A stretch of 64,000 nt of DNA from SKVR01 sp964453995 (GCA_964453995.1 CAYVQC010000001.1:1-64000), one strand, 5' to 3'; positions 25,496 to 35,592 are shown, counted from the first letter of the stretch. Numbers and translations: made by a program. Notes: generated by a model from the sequence alone, not told the origin.

Positions 25496-26365
25496 ATGGA
25501 AACGAAAGAACTCATCCGGAAAGTTCGAAAAATAGAAATCAAGACCAAGGGGATTTCCAACCAGGTATTCGCCGGAAGCTATCAAAGTGCCTTTAAGGGA
25601 AAAGGTATGGCATTCACTGAGGTGAGGGAGTACCAGTTTGGTGACGACATCCGTTCCATTGACTGGAATGTTACGGCCAGGTTTAACCACCCTTATGTCA
25701 AGATCTTTGAAGAAGAGCGCGAACTTACCGTTATGCTTTTGATTGATGTGAGTGGTTCAAACGAATTTGGTTCACAAAGCCAGCTTAAGGAGGAAATGAT
25801 TACCGAAATAGCTGCTGTGTTAGCTTTTTCGGCCATAAATAACAATGATAAAGTAGGTGTTGTTTTCTTCAGCAGTACCATTGAAAAGTTCATTCCTCCC
25901 AAAAAAGGGACAAGCCATATCCTGAGAATCATTAGAGAACTTATTGATTTTAAGCCTCGTGAGAAGGGAACAAACATAGGTGAGGCACTCAAATATATGC
26001 GCAATGTGATAAAGAAGCGTTCTGTTGCCTTCCTGATCTCTGATTTCCAGGATAAAGGCTTCGAAGACGCTCTCTCAATCGTAGCCAGGAAACATGATTT
26101 GGTTGGTATCAGGGTCTATGATGAGCTGGAAAAAGATATACCACCTTCGGGGATCATGAAAATCAAAGATGCAGAAACCGGCCAGGTGCACTGGGTAGAT
26201 ACTTCCAGTGAAGATTTCAGGTCGCAATTGATAAAATGGCAGAATGATCATGAAACCCATCTCACGAATATCTTCAGAAAGGCATCCGTTGACTTTACAA
26301 GTATTGCCACACATCAGGATTACGTTCCACCACTCATTGGGCTGTTTAAAAGAAGGATACATTAA
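25496..26365 (+). CDS. DUF58 protein (vWA-like)
   Basis: The 289-residue protein has the DUF58 core GKGMAFTEVREYQFGDDIRSIDWNVTARF (about 35-63). A vWA-like domain follows with the metal-ion-dependent adhesion motif LLIDVSGSNEFG (D-x-S-x-S form) near residue 80. No transmembrane helix is evident. Partnership with the MoxR ATPase is near universal for this family. The gene lies 67 nt after moxR and 41 nt before the next operon member. Confidence 0.9.
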   Translation: METKELIRKVRKIEIKTKGISNQVFAGSYQSAFKGKGMAFTEVREYQFGDDIRSIDWNVTARFNHPYVKIFEEERELTVMLLIDVSGSNEFGSQSQLKEEMITEIAAVLAFSAINNNDKVGVVFFSSTIEKFIPPKKGTSHILRIIRELIDFKPREKGTNIGEALKYMRNVIKKRSVAFLISDFQDKGFEDALSIVARKHDLVGIRVYDELEKDIPPSGIMKIKDAETGQVHWVDTSSEDFRSQLIKWQNDHETHLTNIFRKASVDFTSIATHQDYVPPLIGLFKRRIH

Positions 26366-26406
26366 ATAAATGTAAATTATTTAGTATTAAAAGGGCCAGT
26401 AAATTT

Positions 26407-27399
26407 ATGTTTTCAATTAAAAAAATGTTTAGGCCAAGCTGTTATGCACTAATAATGATTGTTTTAGCTCTCGTTCTGTACTCTCAGGAAGCGAAAGCTG
26501 AGAGTGCTACTGCTACACTCGATCCCACCAAAATACCCATCGGTGGGAGTGCACAGCTACATATTCAGATAGAATATTCTTCTGAGGCCATTCTTCAAAT
26601 GCCCGTATTTAACGAAAAAATAAATGAAAAAATAGAGATCCTCGATTATGGCAGCAATGATACTGTCAGGGATAGGAATATGGGGTTAATAAGAATCAGC
26701 AAAACTTTGGATATTACGTCATGGGAAGAAGGATTCCATGCCATTGCTCCCATATCATTTCTACTCATCGAAAATGATGATACCCTTACACTGGAAACCG
26801 AACCTCTTCTTCTAGAAGTAGAGCCTTTTGCCGTGGAAGAAAATGCTGATCTTAAGGACATTAAAACTATTATGCATGTGCCCGTTACACTTGCCGAGCT
26901 GAAGTATTATATTATCGGCGCCATTGTACTGCTTATTCTTATCTGGTTAATTTACAAATATTTAAAAAACAGAAAAAAAACTCCACCGCCTGTTTCTGTA
27001 TGGGAAAAACCCGATATACCTGCACACATTGCCGCACTTGGCAGTCTTGAAAAACTCAAAGACAAAAAACTGTGGCAACAAGGCAAAGTAAAGCTTTACC
27101 ACATAGAGTTAACGGATATAATGAGAAAATACATTCACAAACGTTATGGTGTGCATGCCCTGGAAATGACTACGGCAGAAATAATGTTTGCGCTGCATCA
27201 TCACCTGGAGAAAGGAGAAAATGATACAATCCTTCGTAGTATTCTTGAGCTGGCCGATTTGGTAAAATTTGCGAAATACCAACCTACTCCAGAAGAAAAT
27301 GAAGCCTCGATGGATGCCGCATTTAGATTTGTGAATGATACCAAGATCGTGAGTTCAGAGCACAATGCCGGGTCAGATAATACGCAGAAAAAAGAATAA
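26407..27399 (+). CDS. Membrane protein with BatD-like N-terminal domain
   Basis: The 330-residue protein has an N-terminal signal/anchor (residues 9-30) and a periplasmic beta-sandwich of about 130 residues (LDPTKIPIGGSAQLHIQIEY, resembling BatD). One transmembrane helix lies near 160-182 (YYIIGAIVLLILIWLIYKYL). A cytoplasmic domain begins LEKLKDKKLWQQGKVKLYHIELTDIMRKYI. That layout recalls DUF4381-type proteins found in MoxR/Bat clusters. It is one of two operon members with a BatD-like exported domain, the other being BatD itself at 30246. I recognise no enzymatic motif. Confidence 0.75.
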   Translation: MFSIKKMFRPSCYALIMIVLALVLYSQEAKAESATATLDPTKIPIGGSAQLHIQIEYSSEAILQMPVFNEKINEKIEILDYGSNDTVRDRNMGLIRISKTLDITSWEEGFHAIAPISFLLIENDDTLTLETEPLLLEVEPFAVEENADLKDIKTIMHVPVTLAELKYYIIGAIVLLILIWLIYKYLKNRKKTPPPVSVWEKPDIPAHIAALGSLEKLKDKKLWQQGKVKLYHIELTDIMRKYIHKRYGVHALEMTTAEIMFALHHHLEKGENDTILRSILELADLVKFAKYQPTPEENEASMDAAFRFVNDTKIVSSEHNAGSDNTQKKE

Positions 27400-27437
27400 A
27401 CGTTATGAATTCAGTCTATTATATTAAATAGCGGACA

Positions 27438-28433
27438 ATGTACTCAGACATAACATTTGCTTATCAGCCGTTTTTATACTTTTTACTGGTAATTCCCTTA
27501 CTGGTTGCTTTGTATATCTGGAGGAGAAGATACACCCATGCAGAATTGCGATACTCCCACTCAGCATTCTTGGCAAGCGTAAAAAAAAGTTTACGTTTGC
27601 ACCTGATCCATTTGCCCTTTGCCTTGCGAATGCTCGCATTGGGTTTACTCATAGTGGCTCTTGCCAGGCCTCAGTCTTCATCAAAGATTCAGGATGTAAA
27701 CATAGAAGGAATAGATATTGTTACAGCTCTCGACATTTCCGGATCAATGCTTGCAGAAGATTTTAGCCCCAACCGTATGGAAGCCGCAAAAGCTACAGCC
27801 CTTGATTTTGTTAACATGCGGCCTGGCGATCGCATTGGTGTAACAGTTTTTAGTGGTGAAAGTTTCACTATGGTGCCCCTGACCACCGATCATATACTAC
27901 TCAAAGATCTTTTGCGCACTGTGCACACCGGCATGGTAGAAGACGGAACGGCAATTGGCGATGGCCTTGCTACTGCCATCAACAGGTTAAGAGAAAGTGA
28001 TGCCATAAGCAAAGTGATCATTTTGCTAACTGATGGAATTAATAATGCGGGAGTCATTGATCCACTCACGGCAGCTGAAATTGCTCAAATGCTCAATATC
28101 AGAGTATATACGGTAGGGGTTGGAAGCCATGGGCCTGTGCCCTACCCGGTTCAAAGCCCCTTCGGCATACAATACCGCGAAATAGAGATTCCTGTTGATG
28201 AAGAATTGCTGGAAGAGATTGCTACTATGACAGGCGGCCGCTATTTCTGGACCGATAACCAGCAAGCACTCGAAGAAATATATACGGAAATTGATCAAAT
28301 GGAGCGTTCGAAAATAGATGTTCTTGAATTTGCAAGGAAAGATGATGAATACCTCCCAATATTACTGTTGGCATTAGCGTTATTGGCATTGGAGTTTTTA
28401 CTCAGGAAAACATGGCTTAGCGTTACTGCTTAG
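27438..28433 (+). CDS. batA: BatA, membrane-anchored von Willebrand factor A protein
   Basis: The 331-residue protein has two N-terminal transmembrane helices (about 8-25 and 55-75). A vWA domain follows with the complete metal site: ALDISGSM at about residue 95, VPLTTDH and LTDGINNAG. A C-terminal transmembrane helix (ILLLALALLALEFLL) completes it. It would display the vWA domain on the periplasmic or cytoplasmic face in a complex with BatB. It shares this plan with the next gene, pointing to an old duplication. Spacing to neighbours is 38 and 30 nt. Confidence 0.9.
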   Translation: MYSDITFAYQPFLYFLLVIPLLVALYIWRRRYTHAELRYSHSAFLASVKKSLRLHLIHLPFALRMLALGLLIVALARPQSSSKIQDVNIEGIDIVTALDISGSMLAEDFSPNRMEAAKATALDFVNMRPGDRIGVTVFSGESFTMVPLTTDHILLKDLLRTVHTGMVEDGTAIGDGLATAINRLRESDAISKVIILLTDGINNAGVIDPLTAAEIAQMLNIRVYTVGVGSHGPVPYPVQSPFGIQYREIEIPVDEELLEEIATMTGGRYFWTDNQQALEEIYTEIDQMERSKIDVLEFARKDDEYLPILLLALALLALEFLLRKTWLSVTA

Positions 28434-28463
28434 GTCATTTTAGGCGAAAGAAAATTTTACGAT

Positions 28464-29507
28464 ATGGACTTTTTGGTATTTGAAAATCAGGAATTTTTTT
28501 ATTTGTTTTTATTCATACCTGTTTTTCTGCTTATTTTTTTAATTGCCACACACCGAAAAAAGCGAAAGTTGCAAAAGCTCGGTAGTGGAGGTACTATAAA
28601 TAAAATGATCCCAATGAGGTCAAGACGCCGCCCCTGGGTAAAGTTTACATTGTTTTTATTTGCCTATTCGGCTTTGATAATGGCGGCAGTTAATCCACAA
28701 TTGGGTTTTAAAACCGAAGATACCAAAAAGACCGGGGTAGATATAGTAATTGCCCTTGATGTAAGCAGTAGTATGCTCGCAGAAGATATCAGACCCAACC
28801 GGATGGAAAGGGCAAAACTGGCGGTATCACGCCTTATTGACCAACTTGAAAATGATCGTATTGGAATAGTGATCTTTGCAGGAAGTGCCGTTACCCAGGT
28901 TCCTCTTACCAATGATCGTGAGGCAGCCAAAATGATCTTAAAAACCGTCAATACGGGCAGCATTCAAATACAGGGAACAGCCTTGGGCAATGCCCTTGAA
29001 AGAAGCATTGCATCTTTTACTGGTAATCAGGGTGGCAGTAAAGTCGTTATCCTTATCTCCGACGGTGAAAATCATGAAGATGACCCACTGGCTGTAATTG
29101 AAAGGATAAACGAACAAGACATCATTGTTCATACGGTAGGTGTGGGTACATCACAGGGAGCACCCATCCCAGTGTATCAGAACAATCAGCTTGACGGTTT
29201 CATGCGTAATTCACAAGGGAATACGGTAATAAGCAGATTCGATGAGCCTATGCTAAGAGAAATTGCTCAACAGACCGGCGGTATTTTTCAAACGGGTACC
29301 GGTCCCGATCTGGGTCTAAACCGTATCATAGAAGAAATAAGAAATATGGAACAACAGGAATATGAAGCAACCCACTTTTCTGAATACGAAAGCAGATTTC
29401 ATTATTTTCTTGCCCTTGCCATTATTTTACTCGTACTGGAAGTTCTTATTTTTGAACGGAAAAGCAAATGGCTCAACCAAATCAAATTATTTGAGATTTC
29501 AAAATAA
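28464..29507 (+). CDS. batB: BatB, membrane-anchored von Willebrand factor A protein
   Basis: This 347-residue paralogue of BatA has two N-terminal hydrophobic helices. The vWA metal site is ALDVSSSMLAED, VPLTNDRE and ISDGENHEDD, and a C-terminal helix follows (FLALAIILLVLEVLIF). The product belongs to the Bat membrane assembly. The gene is followed after 20 nt by the TPR gene batC, which usually interacts with it. All metal ligands are present, so cation-dependent ligand binding should be intact. Confidence 0.9.
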   Translation: MDFLVFENQEFFYLFLFIPVFLLIFLIATHRKKRKLQKLGSGGTINKMIPMRSRRRPWVKFTLFLFAYSALIMAAVNPQLGFKTEDTKKTGVDIVIALDVSSSMLAEDIRPNRMERAKLAVSRLIDQLENDRIGIVIFAGSAVTQVPLTNDREAAKMILKTVNTGSIQIQGTALGNALERSIASFTGNQGGSKVVILISDGENHEDDPLAVIERINEQDIIVHTVGVGTSQGAPIPVYQNNQLDGFMRNSQGNTVISRFDEPMLREIAQQTGGIFQTGTGPDLGLNRIIEEIRNMEQQEYEATHFSEYESRFHYFLALAIILLVLEVLIFERKSKWLNQIKLFEISK

Positions 29508-29527
29508 GGATCAATAACTTTGTAAAA

Positions 29528-30226
29528 ATGATTAGAACAACGCTAATATTGTTTATCATTGCAATCACCACAGGGCTGCCTGGTAAGTCGCAGTCTGAAA
29601 ATCCCGATATTCGTCGTGGTAATGATGACTACAAAGAGGAAAACTACAGTGAAGCGGAGCTTAACTATCGTCAGGCTTTAGAAGAAAATCCAAATAATAC
29701 AAAGGCACTTTATAATCTTTCCAATGCCCTGTATAAACTTGGCAGATATGATGAAGCCGCCAACATCCTTGAGGGACTTACATCCAGTGACATATCTGAT
29801 GATACCAGGGCAGATGTATACCATAACCTTGGGAATGCCCATGTGCATTCACAAAAGCTTGCCGAAGCAGTAGAGGCTTATAAAAACTCTTTAAGAATCA
29901 GGCCATGGGATGATGAAACAAGGCAAAACCTGGCTCTGGCTCAACAGATGCTAGAGGAACAACAACAGCAGGAGCAGCAACAGCAACAACAGAATGATCA
30001 GGACGATCAGCAACAGGAGCAACAGGAACAGCAACCCAATGAGAACAATGACCAGCGCCAGAAAGAAGATGAGGAACAAGAGTCAAAACCCCAGCCTGAT
30101 CAAATATCGCCACAGGATGCAGAAAGAATATTAGATGCTCTCAATCAACAGGAGCAAGATATTCAGGAAAGAATAGAACGGGAAGAAAAACAAAGACAAC
30201 CTGCCAGGCCACAAAAACAATGGTAA
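29528..30226 (+). CDS. batC: BatC, TPR protein with Gln-rich tail
   Basis: The 232-residue protein has a signal peptide (1-21) and about three tetratricopeptide repeats: NYSEAELNYRQALEENPNNTKALYNLSNALYKLGRYDEAA, with a further unit near 105-125. A low-complexity, glutamine- and glutamate-rich C-terminal part runs from about 140 to the end. The QQQ tract is encoded by CAG/CAA runs. TPRs suggest it links BatA/BatB to other partners. The Q-rich tail is probably disordered. Confidence 0.87.
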   Translation: MIRTTLILFIIAITTGLPGKSQSENPDIRRGNDDYKEENYSEAELNYRQALEENPNNTKALYNLSNALYKLGRYDEAANILEGLTSSDISDDTRADVYHNLGNAHVHSQKLAEAVEAYKNSLRIRPWDDETRQNLALAQQMLEEQQQQEQQQQQQNDQDDQQQEQQEQQPNENNDQRQKEDEEQESKPQPDQISPQDAERILDALNQQEQDIQERIEREEKQRQPARPQKQW

Positions 30227-30245
30227 CGATTACATACATTTTTAT

Positions 30246-32069
30246 ATGAAAAGCTTATTGGTATTTTTTTTAGCTTTTTTCCTTTCCACTTTGGTAATGG
30301 CTGCTGATAGCGTTGAATTCAGTGCCTCGGCTCCTGCTGAAGTTGCTGTAGGAGAAAGATTCAGGTTGGTTTTCCAGGTCAACAAAAGGCCTTCCGAATT
30401 CAATCCCCCTGCCTTTAGCGGCTTTAGAATTCTATCGGGCCCCAGTCAGTCAACAAGTACTTCAATGCAGATCATCAATGGAAGAACTACCGTAAATGAA
30501 TCTTTCAGTTATACCTATATCCTGGAAGCTGTTTCTGAGGGTACATTTACAATTCCTCCGGCCAGTATTGTTGCCGATGGTGATGATTATCAATCAAATC
30601 AACTTACAATCTCGGTAAAGCCTGGTACTTCAGCACCTTCTCCCGGTGCTTCCCAATCCCAGCCGTCACAAGTATCAGATCAGGATCTTTTTATCAGGGC
30701 TACACCCTCTAAAACCAACCCTTACCAGGGAGAACAGGTTATTGTTACCTATACTATCTTTACCAGGATTAACGTAAATCAATACTCAATAAACAAACTA
30801 CCCTCCTTCCAGGGATACTGGACTGAAAATATCAGCTCCTCCGGACAGCCCCAAACCAGAACCCAGGTCATTGATGGGCAAACCTATCGTGTGGCAGAAA
30901 TATACCGTGTTGCTGTTTTTGCACAAAGAAGTGGAGAGTTAACCATTGACCCCATGGAGGTTGAATTACTGGTTAGCCTTCCCGGGCAGCGCCGGCAAAG
31001 CCTTTTTGATGAGTTTTTTGGAGGATCGCCCTTCGATCGCGGTCGAACAATTAATAAATTGGTTGAGTCAAACAGTGTTACCCTAAATGTAAGACCTTTA
31101 CCTGTCCAGAATCAGCCAGCAACTTTTTCAGGAATGGTTGGATCTGATTTTACTGTAGAAGCGACCCTGAGCCCCGAAGAACTTGACGCCAATGATGCTG
31201 CCAACCTGAAAATAACCATTTCAGGAAAAGGAAATATGAAAATGACCGAATCCCCGGAACTAAATTTTCCTCCCAATCTTGAGGTGTTTGATCCTAACGT
31301 AACGGATAATATCCGGAATACAACCTCTGGGGTGAGTGGTTCCAGGACTTTTGAATATGTGATGATTCCGCGCACAGGTGGGGAGTTTGTGATCCCGTCA
31401 TGGGATTTCGTCTATTTCGATCCCTCTGCAAGACAATATGTTACCAGGCAAACGCCAGAGTTTACCCTCCAGGTTTCAGGCGATGAGCTAACCTCTGCTA
31501 CTGCTCCTGGAACGGCAAGCCAGGAAGCCATAAAAACTATCAGTACAGATATTCGTTTTATCCACACAGGGAAAACAAAACTCTTGCCTGAAGGAAGCAT
31601 CTTTGTGGCAAGTAACCTTTTCTGGATACTGTTAATTCTTCCTTTCCTGCTGTTCGCCTTTTTTGTCATTTACTGGAGAAATCATATAAAACTAAGGAGC
31701 AATGAGGAGCTGCTTCGAAATAAGAGAGCAGAAAAATTGGCCCGAAAAAGACTAAAAAAGGCAAGAGTATTCATGGAAAAAAAGCAGGAGAATGAATTCT
31801 ATGATGAAATTTTCAGGGCTTTATGGGGCTATCTTTCTGATAAACTAAGTATTCCTGTATCTATTCTCAACAAGGAAAATGTGGCCGGCGCTTTTAAAGC
31901 AAAAAAGGTAGACCAGGAGTTGTCAGACAATTTTATCAATACACTCAATGATTGTGAATTTGCCCGTTTTGCTCCTGGTGAAAAAGAAGACCGCATGGCA
32001 GACATATATCAAAAGGCATTAGATACCATCATAACCATAGAAAGAGATTTACGGAATAAAAAAGACTGA
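30246..32069 (+). CDS. batD: BatD, oxygen-tolerance-type membrane protein
   Basis: This 607-residue protein has a signal peptide (1-19). A long periplasmic region of beta-sandwich repeats follows: VEFSASAPAEVAVGERFRLVF near the start, then LFIRATPSKTNPYQGEQVIVTY, then FTVEATLSPEELDANDAANLKITISG. A transmembrane helix sits at about 460-480 (FWILLILPFLLFAFFVIYW). A basic cytoplasmic tail of about 125 residues ends it. This is the classic BatD plan. It overlaps no neighbour, with 19 nt before and 6 nt after. Confidence 0.9.
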   Translation: MKSLLVFFLAFFLSTLVMAADSVEFSASAPAEVAVGERFRLVFQVNKRPSEFNPPAFSGFRILSGPSQSTSTSMQIINGRTTVNESFSYTYILEAVSEGTFTIPPASIVADGDDYQSNQLTISVKPGTSAPSPGASQSQPSQVSDQDLFIRATPSKTNPYQGEQVIVTYTIFTRINVNQYSINKLPSFQGYWTENISSSGQPQTRTQVIDGQTYRVAEIYRVAVFAQRSGELTIDPMEVELLVSLPGQRRQSLFDEFFGGSPFDRGRTINKLVESNSVTLNVRPLPVQNQPATFSGMVGSDFTVEATLSPEELDANDAANLKITISGKGNMKMTESPELNFPPNLEVFDPNVTDNIRNTTSGVSGSRTFEYVMIPRTGGEFVIPSWDFVYFDPSARQYVTRQTPEFTLQVSGDELTSATAPGTASQEAIKTISTDIRFIHTGKTKLLPEGSIFVASNLFWILLILPFLLFAFFVIYWRNHIKLRSNEELLRNKRAEKLARKRLKKARVFMEKKQENEFYDEIFRALWGYLSDKLSIPVSILNKENVAGAFKAKKVDQELSDNFINTLNDCEFARFAPGEKEDRMADIYQKALDTIITIERDLRNKKD

Positions 32070-32075
32070 TTCCCC

Positions 32076-32831
32076 ATGAAAAGGCTTATAATCATCATTG
32101 CTCTGTTTGTACTGATGGCCGGAAAATTACCTGCCAATCCTGACGAATTGCTGCAACAGGCTAATGAAGCATATACCCGTAGCGAGTTTGGATTTGCCAT
32201 TGAATTGTACGAGCAGATCCTGGATATGGGCTACACATCGGCAGAACTCTATTATAATCTTGGAAACGCTTATTTCAGGAATAATCTCATGGGAGCAGCC
32301 ATCCTGAATTATGAAAGAGCCCTGAGAATGGATCCCAATAATGATGATATACGCCACAATCTTGCCGTGGCCCGCAGCAGGATTGTTGATCGTGTTGAAA
32401 GCCCTCCGGAATTGTTTTACGAGCGATGGTGGAAACTATTGTGGAATATGCAAAGTGCTGATGGATGGGCCATTACATCAATTGTAGTAATTGTTCTTTT
32501 TTTAGCAACTACCTCATTATACCTGTTCTCTCGCAGGTTGATACAAAAAAAGGCAGCATTTTATTCTATGCTCCTGCTTTTTCTTGTGGCTGTATTTTCA
32601 CTGATATTTGCCCGTAAACAATACAACAGACTTACTTCCGGGGGGGAAGCTATTATAATGCAAACGCGTGTAACAGCCAAAAGCTCGCCATCTAACCAAA
32701 GTGGAGATCTGTTCCTTATTCATGAAGGTACCAAGGTTAATATCAGGAATATTCTGGGTGAATGGAGAGAAATCAGTTTGCCAGATGGCAGTGTAGGCTG
32801 GATAAAAGAGGAAACCATGGAGATTATCTGA
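32076..32831 (+). CDS. batE: BatE, TPR-transmembrane-SH3 protein
   Basis: The 251-residue protein has a signal peptide and two to three TPR units (SEFGFAIELYEQILDMGYTSAELYYNLGNAYFRNN). Two transmembrane helices come next (about 130-150 and 160-175). A C-terminal bacterial SH3 domain (QTRVTAKSSPSNQSGDLFLIHEGTKVNI ... GWIKEETMEII) faces the periplasm. This order is the one reported for BatE. It closes the canonical Bat gene order, and a 58-nt gap precedes the symporter. Confidence 0.9.
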   Translation: MKRLIIIIALFVLMAGKLPANPDELLQQANEAYTRSEFGFAIELYEQILDMGYTSAELYYNLGNAYFRNNLMGAAILNYERALRMDPNNDDIRHNLAVARSRIVDRVESPPELFYERWWKLLWNMQSADGWAITSIVVIVLFLATTSLYLFSRRLIQKKAAFYSMLLLFLVAVFSLIFARKQYNRLTSGGEAIIMQTRVTAKSSPSNQSGDLFLIHEGTKVNIRNILGEWREISLPDGSVGWIKEETMEII

Positions 32832-32889
32832 TCCGGGAAAACTAAAAATTTCCTTACATTAGCGGAGTCTTTTTCAAAAACCTTTTACC

Positions 32890-34416
32890 ATGGAAGAACC
32901 TCAATCGCTGGTACTACATGTAGGAGATCAGGCCATGCTTGCCTTTATTGGTTATCTTGTTATGATTGTGGTTGCTGGACTACTGGCAACCAGATTTTCT
33001 TCCAAAGGGATCAGTAATTTTTTTATTGGTGGCCGCCAAATGAGCATGTTTGTGGTGGCTATTTCGGCTGTTGTAAGTGGCAGGAGTGCATGGCTGTTGC
33101 TGGGCTTTACCGGCATGGCCTTTACCATGGGCTTTTCAGCTCTTTGGGCCGCAGCTGGCTATATTATAGCAGAGTTGTTTCTCTTTCTTTATTTTGCACC
33201 ACGAATAAGACATTTCAGCGAAGTTACAGATTGTATAACCATACCTGATTTCTTCGAAGAAAGATTTGCTGACAAGACGGGAATTCTCAGGGCTATAGTA
33301 GCTATTATTATCATTGTCTTTATGCTGGCTTATGTTTCGGCCCAGTTTGTAGCTGGTGGCAAAACATTCAGTGCCGGTTTCGAGCTTACCTCACAACAGG
33401 GAATATTGCTCACTGCGGTTATTATTCTTTTTTACACAGTAACAGGGGGATTTCTTGCTGTCAGTATTACAGATACAATACAAGGGCTGATCATGATCAT
33501 AGCACTGGTTGTATTGCCTGTAATTGTAATACTACATCTTGGCGGGTTCGGATCCTTCTACCAGCATGCATCGGCAATTGAAACTCCATCAGGAAGCTTC
33601 ACCAATGCTTTTGCACTGGGAACAGGAGCATTGATCGGTTTCCTGGGTATTGGACTGGGATCGGTAGGAAACCCGCACATTATTGCGCGCTACATGTCTA
33701 TAAAGGATAAGAAAAAGCTTAAAATGACTGCCGTGGTAGGAACACTATCCAATGTTATAATGGCTACCGGAGCTTTATTTACGGGTATGGCGGGCCGTAT
33801 TTACTTTCCTGATATTGCAATGCTCCCGCTGCAGGATGTTGAGAACCTCTACCCTACCCTGGCCAGCGAACACCTGCACCCGGTATTGTTTGGGTTAGTG
33901 ATCGCATCAATCTTTGCTGCCATCATGTCAACTGCCGATTCGCAACTACTGGTGGCGGCATCGGCATTGGTAAGAGATATTTACGAAAAGATGATCTACA
34001 AAGGCAGTACTATTGAGCAACAAAAGTTGGTTAGAATCAGCCGGTGGTTTGTGCTTATACTTGTTATCCTGGCTCTCATCCTGGCCTTTCTGGCCGAGAA
34101 CCTGGTATTTTGGCTGGTATTATTTGCATGGGCAGGATTAGGGGCAGCTCTTGGGCCTACTTCTGTACTTGCCCTTTACTGGAAAAATGTCACCAGAAAT
34201 GGAGTAATCGCAGGGATACTCTCCGGAGCATTGGTAGTAATTGTCTGGAACAGGACAGACTTCCTGAAAGACTTTATTTACGAATTGGTACCGGCATTTA
34301 TAATTTCCTTCCTTGTTACGATCCTGGTAAGCCGTTTTACCAGGAAATCTCCTGATAACGATCGAATATTCAATCAATTAAGCAATCACAAACCTAATTC
34401 AAATTTCGAAAAATGA
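32890..34416 (+). CDS. Sodium:solute symporter (SSS family, PutP-like)
   Basis: This 508-residue inner-membrane transporter has about 12-13 helices. Visible SSS features are GRSAWLLLGFTGMAFTMGFSALWAA in helices 2-3, FFEERFADKTG, YTVTGGFLAVSITDTIQGLIM, and the late IMSTADSQLLVAASALVRDIY, which is the sodium-solute symporter signature around the Na+ site. It is closest in appearance to proline symporters, but the substrate cannot be assigned safely. The stop overlaps the next start by 4 nt (ATGA), so the two are translationally coupled. Confidence 0.88.
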   Translation: MEEPQSLVLHVGDQAMLAFIGYLVMIVVAGLLATRFSSKGISNFFIGGRQMSMFVVAISAVVSGRSAWLLLGFTGMAFTMGFSALWAAAGYIIAELFLFLYFAPRIRHFSEVTDCITIPDFFEERFADKTGILRAIVAIIIIVFMLAYVSAQFVAGGKTFSAGFELTSQQGILLTAVIILFYTVTGGFLAVSITDTIQGLIMIIALVVLPVIVILHLGGFGSFYQHASAIETPSGSFTNAFALGTGALIGFLGIGLGSVGNPHIIARYMSIKDKKKLKMTAVVGTLSNVIMATGALFTGMAGRIYFPDIAMLPLQDVENLYPTLASEHLHPVLFGLVIASIFAAIMSTADSQLLVAASALVRDIYEKMIYKGSTIEQQKLVRISRWFVLILVILALILAFLAENLVFWLVLFAWAGLGAALGPTSVLALYWKNVTRNGVIAGILSGALVVIVWNRTDFLKDFIYELVPAFIISFLVTILVSRFTRKSPDNDRIFNQLSNHKPNSNFEK

Positions 34417-35513
34417 GAACTACAATTTTTTTAATTGCTGCGCTGGTTATAGTATCCTGCCAGTCTCCACCCAATGAATCCTATGTTTTAAAAGGAGAAC
34501 TTGACGAACAGTTCACGGGGATGGTTTATCTCCAGGATCGTATAGCGGGTCAAATGGTAAACGTTGATTCGGCCATGATTTCCAATGGTAGTTTCAGGTT
34601 TAAAGGAAAACTCGAGTATCCACAAATGCTCTACCTGCGTATCAATAATGTTCCCCGCATATCCGTATTTATGGAAAATACCGAAATGGAATTTGCCCTG
34701 TTGCAGAATGAGCCTTTGGAGTACACCCTTTCCGGATCTGAATCTCATGATATCTATGTCAGAATGAATGAACTTGTTCATCCTTATGATGATCGGCTTC
34801 GTGTTTTATCTGCAGAACTAAGAAATGCAGAGAAGAATGGAAATATGCAGGAAGTAGAAAGAATACAGGAGATAGAAAAAGAAGTTAATCAGGAAAAGCG
34901 TGAAGAAGTGAAGACCTTTATCGCTGCGCATCCCAAACATACAGTATCTGTATTTATTGCTTCCAGGCATTTGGTTCATGGCACTGAAGCTGATGAATTG
35001 GAAAAGGTATTTGCAATTTTTGATCCATCTCTAAGTGGTACCCGATATTACGATGAAATGGAGGCAACCCTTAATACTCTCAAGAGGACATCTCCCGGGC
35101 AACCTGCCATCGATTTTACCCTCAATACTCCCCAGGGTGAAGCATTGTCGTTGTCTGATTTCCGGGGAAAGGTAGTACTGATTAGTTTTTGGGCATCTTG
35201 GTGCCCTTACTGCCGTGAAGAAAATCCCAACCTGGTGAGGGTATATGAGAAGTTTGGGGGTGAAGACTTTGAAGTCCTTGGGGTATCTCTCGACAGAGAA
35301 GCCGGAGCATGGACAAGAGGAATAAAGGAGGATGGATTAGAGTGGCCGCAGGTAAGTGATCTGCAGGGATGGAGAAGTGGCCCAGCTGCCGAGTATGGAA
35401 TTCGGAGCATCCCTCAGAATGTGCTTGTTGACCAGAATGGCATTATCATAGCAAGAAACCTCGAATACCATGAACTGGGAGAAAGACTTCCTGCCTTGCT
35501 GGCTGGTGTTTAG
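34413..35513 (+). CDS. TlpA-like thioredoxin-fold lipoprotein with DUF4369 domain
   Basis: The 366-residue lipoprotein has lipobox LVIVSC (Cys16) and a DUF4369 beta domain at about 25-125 (YVLKGELDEQFTGMVYLQDR). A helical linker and a thioredoxin-like domain from about 230 follow, with active site WASWCPYCREENP (CPYC). The late cis-Pro segment is IRSIPQNVLVD. It would act as an extracytoplasmic thiol-disulfide oxidoreductase or reductase. Its start overlaps the symporter stop. A strong terminator follows. Confidence 0.88.
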   Translation: MRTTIFLIAALVIVSCQSPPNESYVLKGELDEQFTGMVYLQDRIAGQMVNVDSAMISNGSFRFKGKLEYPQMLYLRINNVPRISVFMENTEMEFALLQNEPLEYTLSGSESHDIYVRMNELVHPYDDRLRVLSAELRNAEKNGNMQEVERIQEIEKEVNQEKREEVKTFIAAHPKHTVSVFIASRHLVHGTEADELEKVFAIFDPSLSGTRYYDEMEATLNTLKRTSPGQPAIDFTLNTPQGEALSLSDFRGKVVLISFWASWCPYCREENPNLVRVYEKFGGEDFEVLGVSLDREAGAWTRGIKEDGLEWPQVSDLQGWRSGPAAEYGIRSIPQNVLVDQNGIIIARNLEYHELGERLPALLAGV

Positions 35514-35532
35514 GCATTAACTATTCAAACAT

Positions 35533-35592
35533 AAAAACGCTCCGTTGAGATTTCCCAGGGAAAGGACAAAATTCTCAATCGGAGCGTTTTTT
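35533..35592. terminator. Bidirectional intrinsic terminator
   Basis: A long stem, AAAAACGCTCCG-TTGAGA with TCTCAA-TCGGAGCGTTTTT, carries a T-run on both strands. It separates the bat/symporter/TlpA transcript from the convergent Spy-like gene. Confidence 0.9.
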
